64,000 nucleotides of DNA. Source: Gnetum montanum (Eukaryota > Streptophyta > Gnetopsida > Gnetales > Gnetaceae). Both the position numbers and the translations under genes were made by a program. Location: NCBI GenBank assembly GCA_015680685.1, contig MNCI01002286.1, forward strand, positions 120,876-184,875, in the 5' to 3' direction. Under the pieces are notes generated by a model. It saw only the letters and a list, made by a program, of their open reading frames with translations. It was not told the origin of the DNA and made no database searches. This document shows, piece after piece, positions 44,990 through 55,504 of this stretch. Within the stretch, counting starts at the first letter, position 1, and every line of letters begins with the position of its first letter.

Positions 44990-46165
44990 CTATAATCAAA
45001 TCATGCAGCAGAACATCATGGAGAACCATAATCTTGTTCTGACAAGGTGTATGATACCCATGAGGAGAAATGATCCAAGAGAAAATTTAAAAACAAGAAT
45101 GAAAGTAGCAACATATAACATGTTTGCAAGGCCCTTAGTTGGTGAAAAACAACATCCACTATGTCCACCTTGATCCTTGAATTGACACAAATATTAATAT
45201 CCACACATTTTAACAAAGTTACAAGATTTGGATGCTAATGTCTTATGCCTGCAATAAGTCTTGTCATTGGAATTCCTATTCCAATTCTAGCTAGACTTGG
45301 AAAAGTTGGAATATGAAGATGCTTACAAGCAAAAATTCTCTTATGGAAGTTTGTATTTTTATGATTATCTTATTGTAAAAATCACAATATGGATGGTTGC
45401 ACAATCTTTTATAAAGAAGCCAAGTTCAAATTAGTACAAAGATTTGAATCAAGATTCTAAGGTATGATTTTCAAAATCCTAGAACTTCAAATCATGGAAA
45501 AGCAAGAACAGTCAAGGTTCTGGAGAAGCCACATAGATTTGGCATTGATATTAGAAAGACATGTATGTATGGTCAACACAAATTTAATTGCCAAATCAAC
45601 ATGTCCAGATGTTAGACATTGCTAATTGACATACTTAATTAACCAAATAGAGGAATGTTTGAAGAATAAGTTATTCCTAACCCATATCAATATTAATCTA
45701 GTGTTATTTATCCTCAATGGAGACTTCAATGCAAAAGTGAAAGAAATATTTATCAATTCTTAAAATATGGATATGTAAAAGAACCCTTGGAAGATGAAAT
45801 TGATTTGAAGAAGATGTTCTCATCAATTCAACATGCAATGACATTGGCTAGTGCATATTTCGCTTACTTCAAATATTTAATAGATAAGTCAAATCCCAGA
45901 ATTTAAGGATAGATGATATTGATGGATAGTGCTCATCAAGAACCATAGTTTACCAATCATGCTACCATGACTAATGAAGATGGGTCAACATCATTCTTTA
46001 TTGAGATGCTAGAGTATATTTGGTATAATGCCTAATTCTTCCAAGTTATCAAGTTCCTAGAGTTAATTTCCAAGGAAGAAATTTTTAAGTAAGATCAAGC
46101 CATGCCATCTCAAACAAGATCATTTGATCATATACCATTTAAGGCAAAACTATAATTATTTCCAT
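44990..46165 (+). pseudogene. Processed copy of a CCR4-type deadenylase (EEP family) captured by element I
   Basis: CCR4-type proteins remove mRNA poly(A) tails with an endonuclease/exonuclease/phosphatase fold. In order I read MKVATYNMFARPLVGEKQHPLCPP (45102-45170), KLQDLDANVLCLQ.V (catalytic Glu codon of LQEV is now TAA), LDLEKLEYEDAYKQKFSYGS, DGCTIFYKEAKFKLVQRFE, VCMVNTNLIAK with CPDVRHC, NGDFNAK near 45720 (catalytic Asp/Asn), GYVKEPLEDEIDL, LASAYFAYFKYLIDKSNPRI, MDSAHQEP.FTNHA, IEMLEYIWYNA, FLELISKEEIFK.DQAMPSQTRSFDHIPFKAKL ending near 46160 (final catalytic Asp-His). The match runs across the whole domain with no intron-like gap. Stops (W and Q codons) and frameshifts make it non-functional. 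Confidence 0.8.
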
Positions 46166-46621
46166 TAATCCCCAAAGTTGATCAAGATTAGGGAGTATCT
46201 TAACCTTACTCTTATTTATAATCTTCTTATTTTCTTTATTATTTAATTTATATTTAAATTAGGCAAGCAAAACATCTAGGCTAATGCAAGTGGGAACAAG
46301 GATTTGCCCTACTTTCACATAGGTAACTAGATATGAGTTGCACTTTGTGACCTTTGTTAGGATTGGTGATTGGTAGTTAGCAGACCTTTCATTCACCTCT
46401 TATCATTATCTTTGAGAATGAGGTAAGTATTGATAAAATAAGATTTAATTTTTCAAATATTCTTCTCACTTATATTTTTTTTTACAGAATAAGTAAGAAG
46501 ACATGAGAATATTTAACCTTAAGTCAAAAGGAGAAATCAAAGTCTTGAAGCATTAAAGCATGGAAGCATCACTGGAGTTTGAAAAAGATTATGCACATGG
46601 ACTCATCTGAGGATGAATAAA

Positions 46622-46638
46622 ACCTAAGAGGGGTAAAT
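46622..46638 (+). other. Polypurine tract of element I
   Basis: CCTAAGAGGGGTAAAT immediately precedes the second LTR. Confidence 0.65.
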
Positions 46639-46718
46639 TGTCACATCCCCATTCCCAAATCATGTTGTTACATAATGAAGAGAGTGTTTCTTCATAATAA
46701 GTATTATTAATTTGTTTT
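46639..46718 (+). repeat. Right LTR of element I, truncated
   Basis: TGTCACATCCCCATTCC and following bases match the left LTR for about 80 bp (CATAATGAAGA.GGTGT.TCTTCATAA). Similarity stops at about 46718, where J sequence begins. Confidence 0.75.
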
Positions 46719-46908
46719 GGCGATGCTATTGAAAATTGAGATTCCTTTCAGAGGTAATAGAGATAGAACGAGTTACCTCAAACCAATGCTAAGCATCTAT
46801 AGAACAAAATTGAGGCTCATAAGTGTTTTTCATGCTTGTTGAAGCTTCCTTTGTGCTTTTGCCTTTGTGAGGAGGTGTCTTTGATGTACTTGTCTTCTTG
46901 TGTGCCAT
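46719..46908 (-). pseudogene. Start of an extra ORF in J (truncated)
   Basis: From ATG at 46908: a Lys/Thr/Ser-rich N-terminus (MAHKKTSTSKTPPHKGKSTK), then YEPQFCSIDA.HWFEVTRSISITSERNLNFQ. The second part resembles the beginning of the plant transposon-protein domain (F.S.A..RW......ER.F). It is cut at 46719 by the join to element I. The assignment is tentative because only about 63 codons remain, with two stops. Confidence 0.4.
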
Positions 46909-47027
46909 GGATTTGTGTAAGCATTATAAGAAATAGACTAAAAATATAGCTAGGAGGAAATCCTTGTCATCTATGCTGGGATGTTCAAGGTTTAAGGGGA
47001 AGAAATGAGGAAAAGAATAGAGATTGG

Positions 47028-47180
47028 ATTTATATAGCTATAGTTATTAAGGGTTTTTCCCACAAATTGGAACATCCCAACTACAAGTGGGATGTCTTAC
47101 CCATGATGGGTTTTTATCAGTGGGACATCCTAGGTGGGATGTCTCAAAAAAAGGTGGGACATCCCAACATAAAGTTGGCT
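47028..47180 (-). promoter_or_regulatory. Promoter-like array upstream of the J extra ORF
   Basis: Reading the minus strand from about 47175: TTGGGATGTCCCACC, GAGACATCCCACC, TAGGATGTCCCACTG, AAGACATCCCACTTG and TTGGGATGTTCCAAT, spaced about 20-25 bp, then a TATA box CTATATAAATCC near 47028-47036 and ATG 120 bp further on. The same GGGACATCCC-type motif recurs in the J LTR (49795-50040). Confidence 0.5.
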
Positions 47181-47559
47181 CTAATCAAGAAAGGGTGATT
47201 TAATAAGAATGAGGACTCTAGGGAATGCTACCAAGGATAACATTAATCATAAAACTAAGCCAAAAATGCAAGTCAAGGAAGATTCTTACCAATACTTACC
47301 TGTACTTACCTTGCTTGTTCTCGAGAGGATGTGATGCTCATGTAGATTTAATGTAAGGTTCTCTCTTTAGAGTCCCTCCTTTGTGATTAGTATAAATATC
47401 TTGTATCCCATATGTCTACTCTTCGTAAAGTTCTTTGTTGTTTAATTTACAGTATAAGTATATGTTCTTTCTTCTTCCTTCTTTTGTTTGATTCTCCATA
47501 CTTTTCTAACCTGAAAGGTATTCTTTCTAGGCATCTTTAGATAAGACCAAGGAGTCATA
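47181..47559. other. Unassigned stretch between J gag and the promoter-like array
   Basis: No domain recognised. On the plus strand there is a TATA-like TAGTATAAATATC near 47377. Confidence 0.4.
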
Positions 47560-49114
47560 TTATATGACCAAGTATTCATATGATAATTTTTTATTTTCAA
47601 CTAACAATTTAATTGCTTATGCCAAAACTTACCACAAGAATAACACTTAATTTTTCTTGCTTGAGCAAGATGAGCAAACCTTGAAGTATAATCCCATTTG
47701 GATGAAGTGCTTGAGGATGCCCCATTTTTTTGATGACTTCCTAGTCCACTTTTATCATGTGGATCTCTTTATTGTCCTAATACTATTTGAAGGATCTCCT
47801 TTTCTTTAACAAGTCTCTCATTTACAAGCTTTGTATCTACAAGCTCTTTTACAATATCCTCATATGAGGATGATTGTTTTTGATCCTTAGCCCTTTGGTC
47901 TAAGTTCTCTTATGAGAGATTCAAGTATTTTTGATTGAGTTGGGATAACTCTAAATCTTTATCATTTAAGGCCTTCTTCAATTTAATGCATAGACTTTGA
48001 AAAAATAAAATCTGATTGCATAATAAGTCATACCTTTCTTTAATATTTCATTCAGGTTCTTTTGTTTCCATTGTTGGATCATCATCAACAAGGACCATAC
48101 AGATAAGATGTTATCTTGAGGATGTATCATCCATTTCTTCTTTACTTTTTTTATCATCCTAGTCGATGTAGAAATTTTTCTTTTTTGTATCTACTTCAGA
48201 TTGATCCTTCTTTGGAAACTTGCCAACACTTGGAGATTTGGAGGTTACATGACCTCTACCACCACAATCCCAACATTCTATAGAGGATGCATCACAATTT
48301 TCACTTTTAAAATTCTTACCTCTTTCCTTACCTTTGGTGTCAGGTTGGTTGAAGCTTTTGCCTTTTATTACAAGTAATCTTTGAACTCTTCTTAACAAGA
48401 GAGCTAATTCATCCTCACTATTGACTTCATGTTCAAGTGGCTCTTTCTCTTTTGATGAAATCTTAAGAGTAATGGGCTTTGCCTTGATTGTACCTTCACT
48501 TGTGAGATTCATTTGAGTGCACTTTGTAGCTCTTCAAATTTTAGGACTAAAAAATCCTTGATTTCCTCCATGGCTGTTACCTTGGATTTGATTTCAAGCT
48601 ACAAGGTTCTTATCATTTTGATGATAACATTACTTTCAAGAAAAACCTTATTTTTTTCTTTGATGGCTACAACAAGATCATTGGCTCTTGAAAAGTAGTC
48701 TTTAATCTTTTCTCCTTCTTTCATTTTTAATTTATTGTACTCACTTTGCAAAACTAGAAGCTTTGATTATTTTACAACTGATGTACCTTCATATGTTGCT
48801 TCTAGTGTTTCCCAAATTTCTTTAGTGGTTTTGCATCCATAAGCTCTATTAAATTTAGATTTACTCAAAGAACAATAAAGATAATTATTTTTCTTTCAAA
48901 TCAAACATGAACTTATCTTTTTCATCTTGTATCCATTTGCTTTTTAGCTTAGTAGCTTTGTTGGTGTTGTTGATGGATGGCATGTAACTTTCAAGAATAG
49001 ACTCTTAGACTTTGAACTCCATGGATTTGAAGAATCCTTGCATTCTAGCTTTCTAGTACACAAGTCAATCCCATTGAACATAGGTGGCTTGGTGTAGGAT
49101 ATTCCTTCCATCAT
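47560..49114 (-). pseudogene. copia-type gag of J
   Basis: It starts at MMEGISYTKPPMF (49114), soon after the primer site. A UBN2/Retrotran_gag_2-like core follows (48560-48860): AYGCKTTKEIWETLEATYEGTSVVK, SKLLVLQSEYNKLKMKEGEKIKDYFSRANDLV and EIKSKVTAMEEI. A 117-codon open part (48159-48512) has a charged linker and a zinc knuckle ECWDCGGRGHVTSKS in which the last Cys is Ser. A second knuckle, CYSCGKFWHKQLNC near 47625-47665, is complete. Stops and frame changes throughout. Two knuckles are unusual for a copia gag. Confidence 0.8.
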
Positions 49115-49153
49115 TCATTCTTGAGATGTTAAGCTCTGAAATTGAGAGTATTG

Positions 49154-49166
49154 GGCTCTAATACCA
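49154..49166 (-). other. Primer binding site of J (tRNA-Met type)
   Basis: Minus strand TGGTATTAGAGCC, two bases inside the LTR, matches 12 of 13 bases of TGGTATCAGAGCC. Confidence 0.85.
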
Positions 49167-49168
49167 CT

Positions 49169-50312
49169 TGAGGATCGAGAACTTAGAAGAGGGGTTAAAT
49201 AAGTTCCCTAATTTGAACAAAAAATACAACCAAAATTGCAAAAAAATTTACATGATTCCCCAAGTTAGGTACATTTACTCTTGGAGGGTAGAATCCTTAC
49301 ACAGCTCTAGACTTTGTTCCTTCAAAAAGTGATTTAAAAGACACCATAACCTTTATGATGTTTGAGCTCTACTTGGAGTGTTTTGTTGCTATAAACACAC
49401 TCAACCTTACAAGATTCCAACAAGCTCAAAATGTGATTTCAAGGATCACACAACCTTTACAAAGATGTAAGCTCTACTTAGAGTGTTTTCATGTTGGAAA
49501 CACACTCAAACCTACAAGGTCCCAACAAGCTTATAAGATGCCTTCTTGCAAGAAGCACATCAACCCCAGAAGGCTACAAAGAGAGAAAAAAAATTAAGGA
49601 GAGAATGTAACTAACTTTACAAATTCCTTGCACCTAGGTGCACATACAACAATTCACAAATGATGGAAATAAGAAGGAACAAAGCCAATTCACTTAACGT
49701 AGAAAATGATAGATATTTCAATGAACAGTGCTTATTCATTTCCCAAGAATTTCACTTTCCAAATCCTCCTCAAGATTTGTGTCACATTTAGGAAATGGCT
49801 AGTTGGGACATCTTATTTGTGCTTGAGACATCTATATGTAAACAACCTTCATTCAAGTGGGATGTCCCATAGAAAATTGAGACATTTTAGTTGGAATGTC
49901 TTAGCTGGGATGTCCCAGCAATAATTGGGACGTTTTCTATCAATATGGAACGTCTAGTCTACAATTACACTTTGAGATCTGGGATATTCCTTTGATATTT
50001 GGCATGTCTTTGCAGATCTCGGAACATCTTCTTTTGGCTTGTAGAATTCATTTTCTAATTGAGACTTTGTGTCATCTCAAATCAACATCCTAGCTATCAT
50101 TTTGTGATTCCATTTCTATCTTAGTGCCATGAAGCTCTTATTTCAATTGTCATGAAGTCCTTATCTTTACACCAATAAGTTATTGTTCCAATCTTGTCAC
50201 TTTAAAGCTCTTGATTGTGCTCTTATCATGTTCTTTCTTAGCCCTGCAAGACCACAAGCACATTTTTGACATTCTTCATTTTCTAAGGTTTTGACATTGC
50301 AAAAGGTCAACA
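49169..50312 (-). repeat. 5' LTR of J
   Basis: On the minus strand it starts TGTTGACCTTTTGCAATG and ends CTCGATCCTCA, giving TG...CA ends and a length of 1144 bp. A cluster of GGGACATCCC/GGGATGTCCC near-palindromes lies at 49795-50040. In the half nearer the primer site, a short sequence (CACACTCAA..TACAAG.TCCAACAAGCT on plus) is repeated twice at 49380-49430 and 49495-49530. Confidence 0.75.
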
Positions 50313-50557
50313 ATAAGAACTATATGTGGCTATGTTTAGCTTTGGCAAGAAACCAAGATAAGGAGTGAATAGGACCTAGTACAAGAGGGGCCTTGAGGCA
50401 AAGGTCCTCCAGTAGGCAATCAAGAGAACATAAAAAAGGTTAGTGGAGAAGAGCAAGTCAACATAAGTCTCCTAATTCTTCACCTCCTTTCTTTTCAACC
50501 TCATCATCAAGATCTAACAAGAAAAAACATGGTTAAGATAGGAGGAAAAATGAATGT

Positions 50558-51377
50558 TGATGTGCTATGAGAGTTTTAAATGCCTAACCATACAAGTCAT
50601 AAGTATACAAACATGACTAGATTACAATCCATGGATGGGATAACATAAGTATACTAGTGTATTAATGACAAGTCCATGATCATTATCTTCCCACTAGAGT
50701 TAGGAAAGTTTAAAGCATATGGTCTAACTCTAAATGAGGCATATGATTAAGTGACATTGAAAGACTCTTGAATTGCTAAGTGAAAGCATTATGAAATGGA
50801 TATAAGTTTTAAAACTACAAGCAATGGAAAAGTAAACCTAAGCTAGCTTGATGGTGATAACAATCCACTTTTAATTTATTGTACATATCCTAGGCTAATG
50901 TAACTACCACTGGCATTACCAAATAAGTTTGCTATTAAGAAAATAAAGTAAAGCCACTACTAGGTTAGTAGGTAGTTACACTTTCTGCTTGAAACTAGCT
51001 GTACTTATCCTAATCATACTAATAAATATGGGAAAAGTAAATGGCTTGTGTAATTTAAATGATAATAGAAAAGTAAATTGCACAAGAATATAAATCTACT
51101 ATAACTAAGCTATTGCAATTGCAAAGAACAATATTAATCTTTATTTTCATGCATGAATTGTATTGAGGAATAATCCACTTAAATAAAGATATTAGACAAC
51201 TGTAGTTTACCATAATGTCAACAATCACAACTGTTTCTAAATTCAAGAAAATAAACTGACAAAGTTTTGCTAAGTTTTGAACCAAAAGGTAAGTTTGACA
51301 TGATGATAGACTCATATTTATAGACATGACCATGACTGCTATGATGTTATAACCATTTACAAAATAGTGATTTATCA
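50558..51377 (-). repeat. 3' LTR of K
   Basis: It begins TGATGTGCTATGAGAG, followed by CCTAACCATACAAGTCATAAG as in sister LTRs, and ends GATTTATCA. Diverged, with a weak promoter-side block. Confidence 0.82.
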
Positions 51378-51639
51378 TTCCCCCCATGATTTACTAGAAA
51401 CTCATCCTTGAGTTAAAACAAAAGGAGGATATTGTTGTTCCAAAAATGTGGATTCTTACAGACTCAATGATAGATTCATATATAAATGGCATAATAGATT
51501 GGATTTAAGCATTGTGTCTTAATTTGACTAAGTATAAAAATATCATGCATAGCATGATTTACAACATTGATTATGATTTGAAATTTTAAATAAAAATTAA
51601 AGCTTGATGTGATCTTCAAAAAATGTTGATGTAGCTCTT

Positions 51640-52241
51640 TATGTTATCCTAGTGGTGGTGACTCTATTTGCATTTGTGGCTCATGGGATTGCTTCCTAGC
51701 CTTCTAAACTAAAATTAATCAAATAAAGCCCATAGTTTTCTTCTTTTTTCATGGGATCATTAGTTGTTCATGCCATTTTGCAATGTTCCCTAGTGTAGGT
51801 GCCTTCCAAGAACATGGTAATTAAGGGAAAAAGCTTATTTGCCTTTATGTACTATCCTATGAATTGGGTACATTCAACTTCAAAAGCTATGGCAATGTTA
51901 TGAAATTCTTGATAATCATTCATTGTTTTCATTAATTTTGCTGTAACATCTTTCTGATCATGATAGTTAGCCTTGATAACCTAAAGTTTAGAGTTAGTAG
52001 TATGTAGCTTTTGTTGGGCATCTTTCTTATCCACAAACTCCTCATACATTGAATACAAGATTACAATATATAGTTCTAGCTTAGTTCTTGGCCTACCTTC
52101 TATTAACATGGCTAAGTTGCCATAGCGCAAGTTTGCCAACTCCATGTACTTTATGAGATCTTCTATTTGTAGGTTTTTATTCTTCCACTTTTCTTGATGT
52201 ATCAAGGTGCTATTACAACAATCGCCATTACCATGGAACAA
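51640..52241 (-). pseudogene. C-terminal fragment of the extra ORF of K
   Basis: The 86-codon open part reads LQIEDLIKYMELANLRYGNLAMLIEGRPRTKLEL, YEEFVDKKDAQQKLHTTNSKL, and continues past a stop with YQEFHNIAIAFEVE and IKANKLFPLI. It matches the last quarter of the G aORF (61433-60800) and the flipped piece in F. It confirms that K once had the same extra ORF between pol and the 3' LTR. Confidence 0.8.
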
Positions 52242-52680
52242 AAATCATTAGAATTATTGGACTTAATTTGGAAATGTTCAATAGCTCCTAAATTAAAAGA
52301 TTGATTAATTGACATAGTATGATTAAGATGAACTGCTCTTACCATTTAAATAAAAAATATTCTTAGTGAGCTTAAAAGAAATTTTTTATGGATTTATATT
52401 GGATTTTGGCTCATAGTTATATTTCTCTAAACATGAGGATATGAAATAAAAGTTCTAAGTAAAGAATGAATCTTATGAGAGAAAATTATTTACAAAAATG
52501 CCTAAAGGATTTAGCTTATTTTAACAAAGATTTCACAAATGATGGAAATTTCAAGTATGACAAGCGAGTTAGAAATTGTTTGACTGTTAAGCATGCGAGC
52601 TTACAAAGTCTCAAAGAATTGACATGAAGAGCCAGGGTTTTGAGCCAAATTTGAATACCTCAATATAGCATATTTTTGAT
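52242..52680. other. K internal region near the deletion junction
   Basis: No domain visible. The left part should be degraded coiled coil; protease-linked sequence begins at about 52685. Confidence 0.4.
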
Positions 52681-55353
52681 CAATTACAAGAGAAGGGCTC
52701 ACAAGGATCAATAATACATATCTAAGTAGATAAGGGGACTCCCAAGATCAAATCATTTCCTAGGAAGGTGGCTAGCCCTGATCTAATCAATAACCACATC
52801 GGTTAACATGATGGTATGTACATTGGAGGATAGTTGGTTTAAAGGAGGCTTGATGGTTATTTCAAAAGTGGTAGATGTAGGGTTAGTAGATGTAGGTGTT
52901 TGTGAGGGTTTTGGTGGACTATTGGTCTTGAAGAAAGCCCTCTTTCAAGGTTTAGGTTCAAAACCATTGGGATGGCTATCTAGCTAAAGGTTAATAGTCC
53001 TTGTTACCTTTCTTTGCTACAACTATGGTGGAATCTCACCCTACATAGATGAAGTAGGTGATAAAGGAGTTGTGTTAGATGGTGTAGTGTTAGGTGATGG
53101 ATAAGCAGGAGGATAAGTAGGGAAAGCATTAGGTCATAGAGTATGGGTTCAATGATATTCTAGAGGGTAACAGTGATAATTGAAAGGATTATGGCTTGCA
53201 AAGCCACAAGGAGATACATTTTGCTAGACATAATATTCATAGGAATCTGACTACTGGTAAGGATACTGCTGTTTAGGTGGTGGCATCCCCCACAACTATG
53301 GATTTTATCATTGTGGATATTTTTCTTGATGTTGAGGTGGTGCTCCACTCAGATAGTACTATGTTTGGTGGAACTATTACCTTGGATTACCTTGAGGATA
53401 AGGTAATCTCCTTAGCAGTTGTCATTTTGCAAATTTTGGATTCAAGGCATGCATCCCAGATTCTTATAGATGTAACATCATAGGATAACATTCCTTTGGA
53501 TGTTCATACTGGTAGACATCACATCCATCATCCTTGGTTTTAGAATCTATAACCTCATCAACCATGGTAGCCTTACATTTTTGCTATGAATACCTCTTAT
53601 TTATATCTTTCCTTCTCCTTCTATCTCATTTACTACTTTCCTACCCTACCTTCTTCTCTACTATTTTGAAGGTAGTTTGGAACTTCTTATCTAAGGAGTT
53701 CCATATTTTATCTACCTTAGCTAATATTTCAGAGATAGATTTATGTATTGGTAAGGTTTTCCTTTGTATCACCTCATCTAGTGGTGCCTGCTCCTTTAGA
53801 TCATAGAAACATACATCTCTTTTGCAAAGAGAGGGGTCTCTATTATACTCTTCTATACTTTTTCATTGTTTTAGCTCTTATTCTTCTTTGGCCACCTATT
53901 TTATTAGCCTTTGGATTTGATGGACCCTCATCTCTAAAAGTGTCCCTTGGGCAAGACTTGAAGAGTTTCGCATGTTTTGTTACAGAGCTCATTTATGATG
54001 TGGTGAAGTTGATTCCTTTGAGAGAACCCATGGTCTAGGCATCGGTGTAATAAGGAGTGATATCTACCTAGGATCACATCCAAGGATTCATGATTTCCTT
54101 GCTTCTGTCCTTAAATCTTCTTCCTTAGATTGGACATTTAGGAGTATGTCTAATATTTGTCATTAAATAGTTCTAACATTGTACTCCATTGGTGGATGGA
54201 TTCTAGTTCCAAGGACTGGTACCAACTTTCTGTTTCTTTGATGAGTGTTCTTGGGAATAATCTAAACTTCTACTAGTCATTCTTGATGTTTTAAAAGACA
54301 CAAGCATCATGGAAAGCTTGCAAATGATTTTGTGGATTTGCATTATATCCCCCTTCAAATTTGGAGATATTTTCATATCCAACCATTTGACTCTGCTATC
54401 CTTTTGGTGCCTGGTGGGGTTTCTTATTGCTTTTGAAAAATTTAGCATCTTTCTTTTAGCTAGCAATGGCTCATTTTAGGCATCACACCCATGGTGATGT
54501 CTCCTATGATGAGGCCTACCATGCCTTCTTTCATGATGATGTCATTCCTCATCTCTGTGTTGTCACCCATCCTTGCCTCTATCATCATGATAAGGCCTCC
54601 TATCATCCCCATCTTGATCCTAATCATCCCTACTTCTACCTTTGCCACAACTCCTCCTATTGGAATTTGATGAGGAGGAAGATGATGATGGTGAAGGACT
54701 AGGAGAATGATTCCTTCTAGTCCTTTTTCTTATCCTAATCTTGATCCTTCTCTTTATTGTTCTCCTTATCCTTGGATGAATGATAAGGAGATTTGTTCTT
54801 TGAGGTTTCATGATTTTTGGATCTAGTCTATCCATTGCCAAGGTTCTCTAAGATAAACTACAACCGTTGGTGAAGGTTGTCCTCCTCAAAAAAAGAAGGA
54901 TAATCATTATACTTTGAGTACCTAGAAAAGAAATCCTCATCCACTCTATGCAGCTATAGAAATAAGGATGATGGGAGATGCTTATCCTTGGAGGCATCAT
55001 AGCAAGCCTCCATTCATTTATTCCTATGGAGATGTACTTTTGTAGGTTGATAATCTTTAGAGATACTATTTGTCGATTCATACTTAGGCCCTACTACTTC
55101 AAGGCCAAGCATTTAAAGTTGGGCCATGAACATATTGATTTGGAGGTAACAAGGTGTTCCCATCCATATCTCTCCAATGAAATTTCTCATCCTAATGGAG
55201 GAAGAATGTGAAGTTTAGATAATAGGGACTTGGATGGGCATACACAACCTTTATTTGCTACGACTTTTCATTAGTAGTCCTTTGTGTCCTCTTCTTCTTT
55301 TTGTTATTTGTATCCCCATGTGCTGGAGATTCTTTACTATGAGTAGAATCCAT
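52681..55353 (-). pseudogene. gag and protease N-terminal part of K
   Basis: It starts at ATG 55353 (MDSTHSKESPAHGDT). Then follow VVYAHPSPYYLNFTFFLH.DEKFHWRDMDGNTLLPP, an Arg/Ser/Met-rich low-complexity region (54460-54840), the capsid-like core near 54200-54420 (DSRVKWLDMK.SP..KG) and a zinc-knuckle region near 53490-53530 reading CDVYQYEHPKECY. A Pro/Gln-rich tail and the first part of the protease linker end near 52690; the protease active site is not present. Strongly decayed. Confidence 0.8.
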
Positions 55354-55485
55354 TTCAAAATAAATGTAAGTGTGCCTTTGGAAAATATCACTATTATTAT
55401 GAGAGATAATTTATTATGTTCTTCTCACAACACTTGTATATGAATCCACTAGTTAATAATATTTTGTCAACTTAGCAAGACTAAG

Positions 55486-55503
55486 TCCTCAGCAATAGCG
55501 CCA
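55486..55503 (-). other. Primer binding site of K (tRNA-Asp type, best preserved)
   Basis: Minus strand TGGCGCTATTGCTGAGGA matches 14 of 18 bases of TGGCGCCGTTGCCGGGGA. Confidence 0.8.
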
Positions 55504-55504
55504 A

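Larger units (their letters stand above)
41774..46718 (+). mobile_element. Non-autonomous LTR element I carrying a CCR4-like host gene copy
   Basis: The left LTR (41774-42311, TGTCACAT...GCCACA) is followed by a tRNA-Met-type primer site. At the right end a polypurine tract (46622-46638) precedes TGTCACATCCCC, the start of a second LTR that matches the left one for about 80 bp and is then cut. Between them I recognise no gag, protease, RT or integrase, only a GC-rich patch and a decayed CCR4-type gene copy. It is therefore best read as a non-autonomous, gene-transducing element inserted into the gag of H. Confidence 0.75.
46719..50312 (-). mobile_element. Ty1/copia fragment J
   Basis: Minus strand: LTR (49169-50312), tRNA-Met primer site, copia-type gag (49114-47560), then a promoter-like block and the start of a short ORF that ends where element I begins. 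Protease, integrase, RT and RNase H are missing. The piece between gag and the short ORF may be the scar of a large internal deletion, or two elements may be joined here. Confidence 0.7.

Noticed and set aside
47340-47420. Plus-strand TATA region (TAGTATAAATATC) as a host gene promoter
   Set aside because: No ORF of note follows on the plus strand; the downstream sequence is antisense to the J gag.
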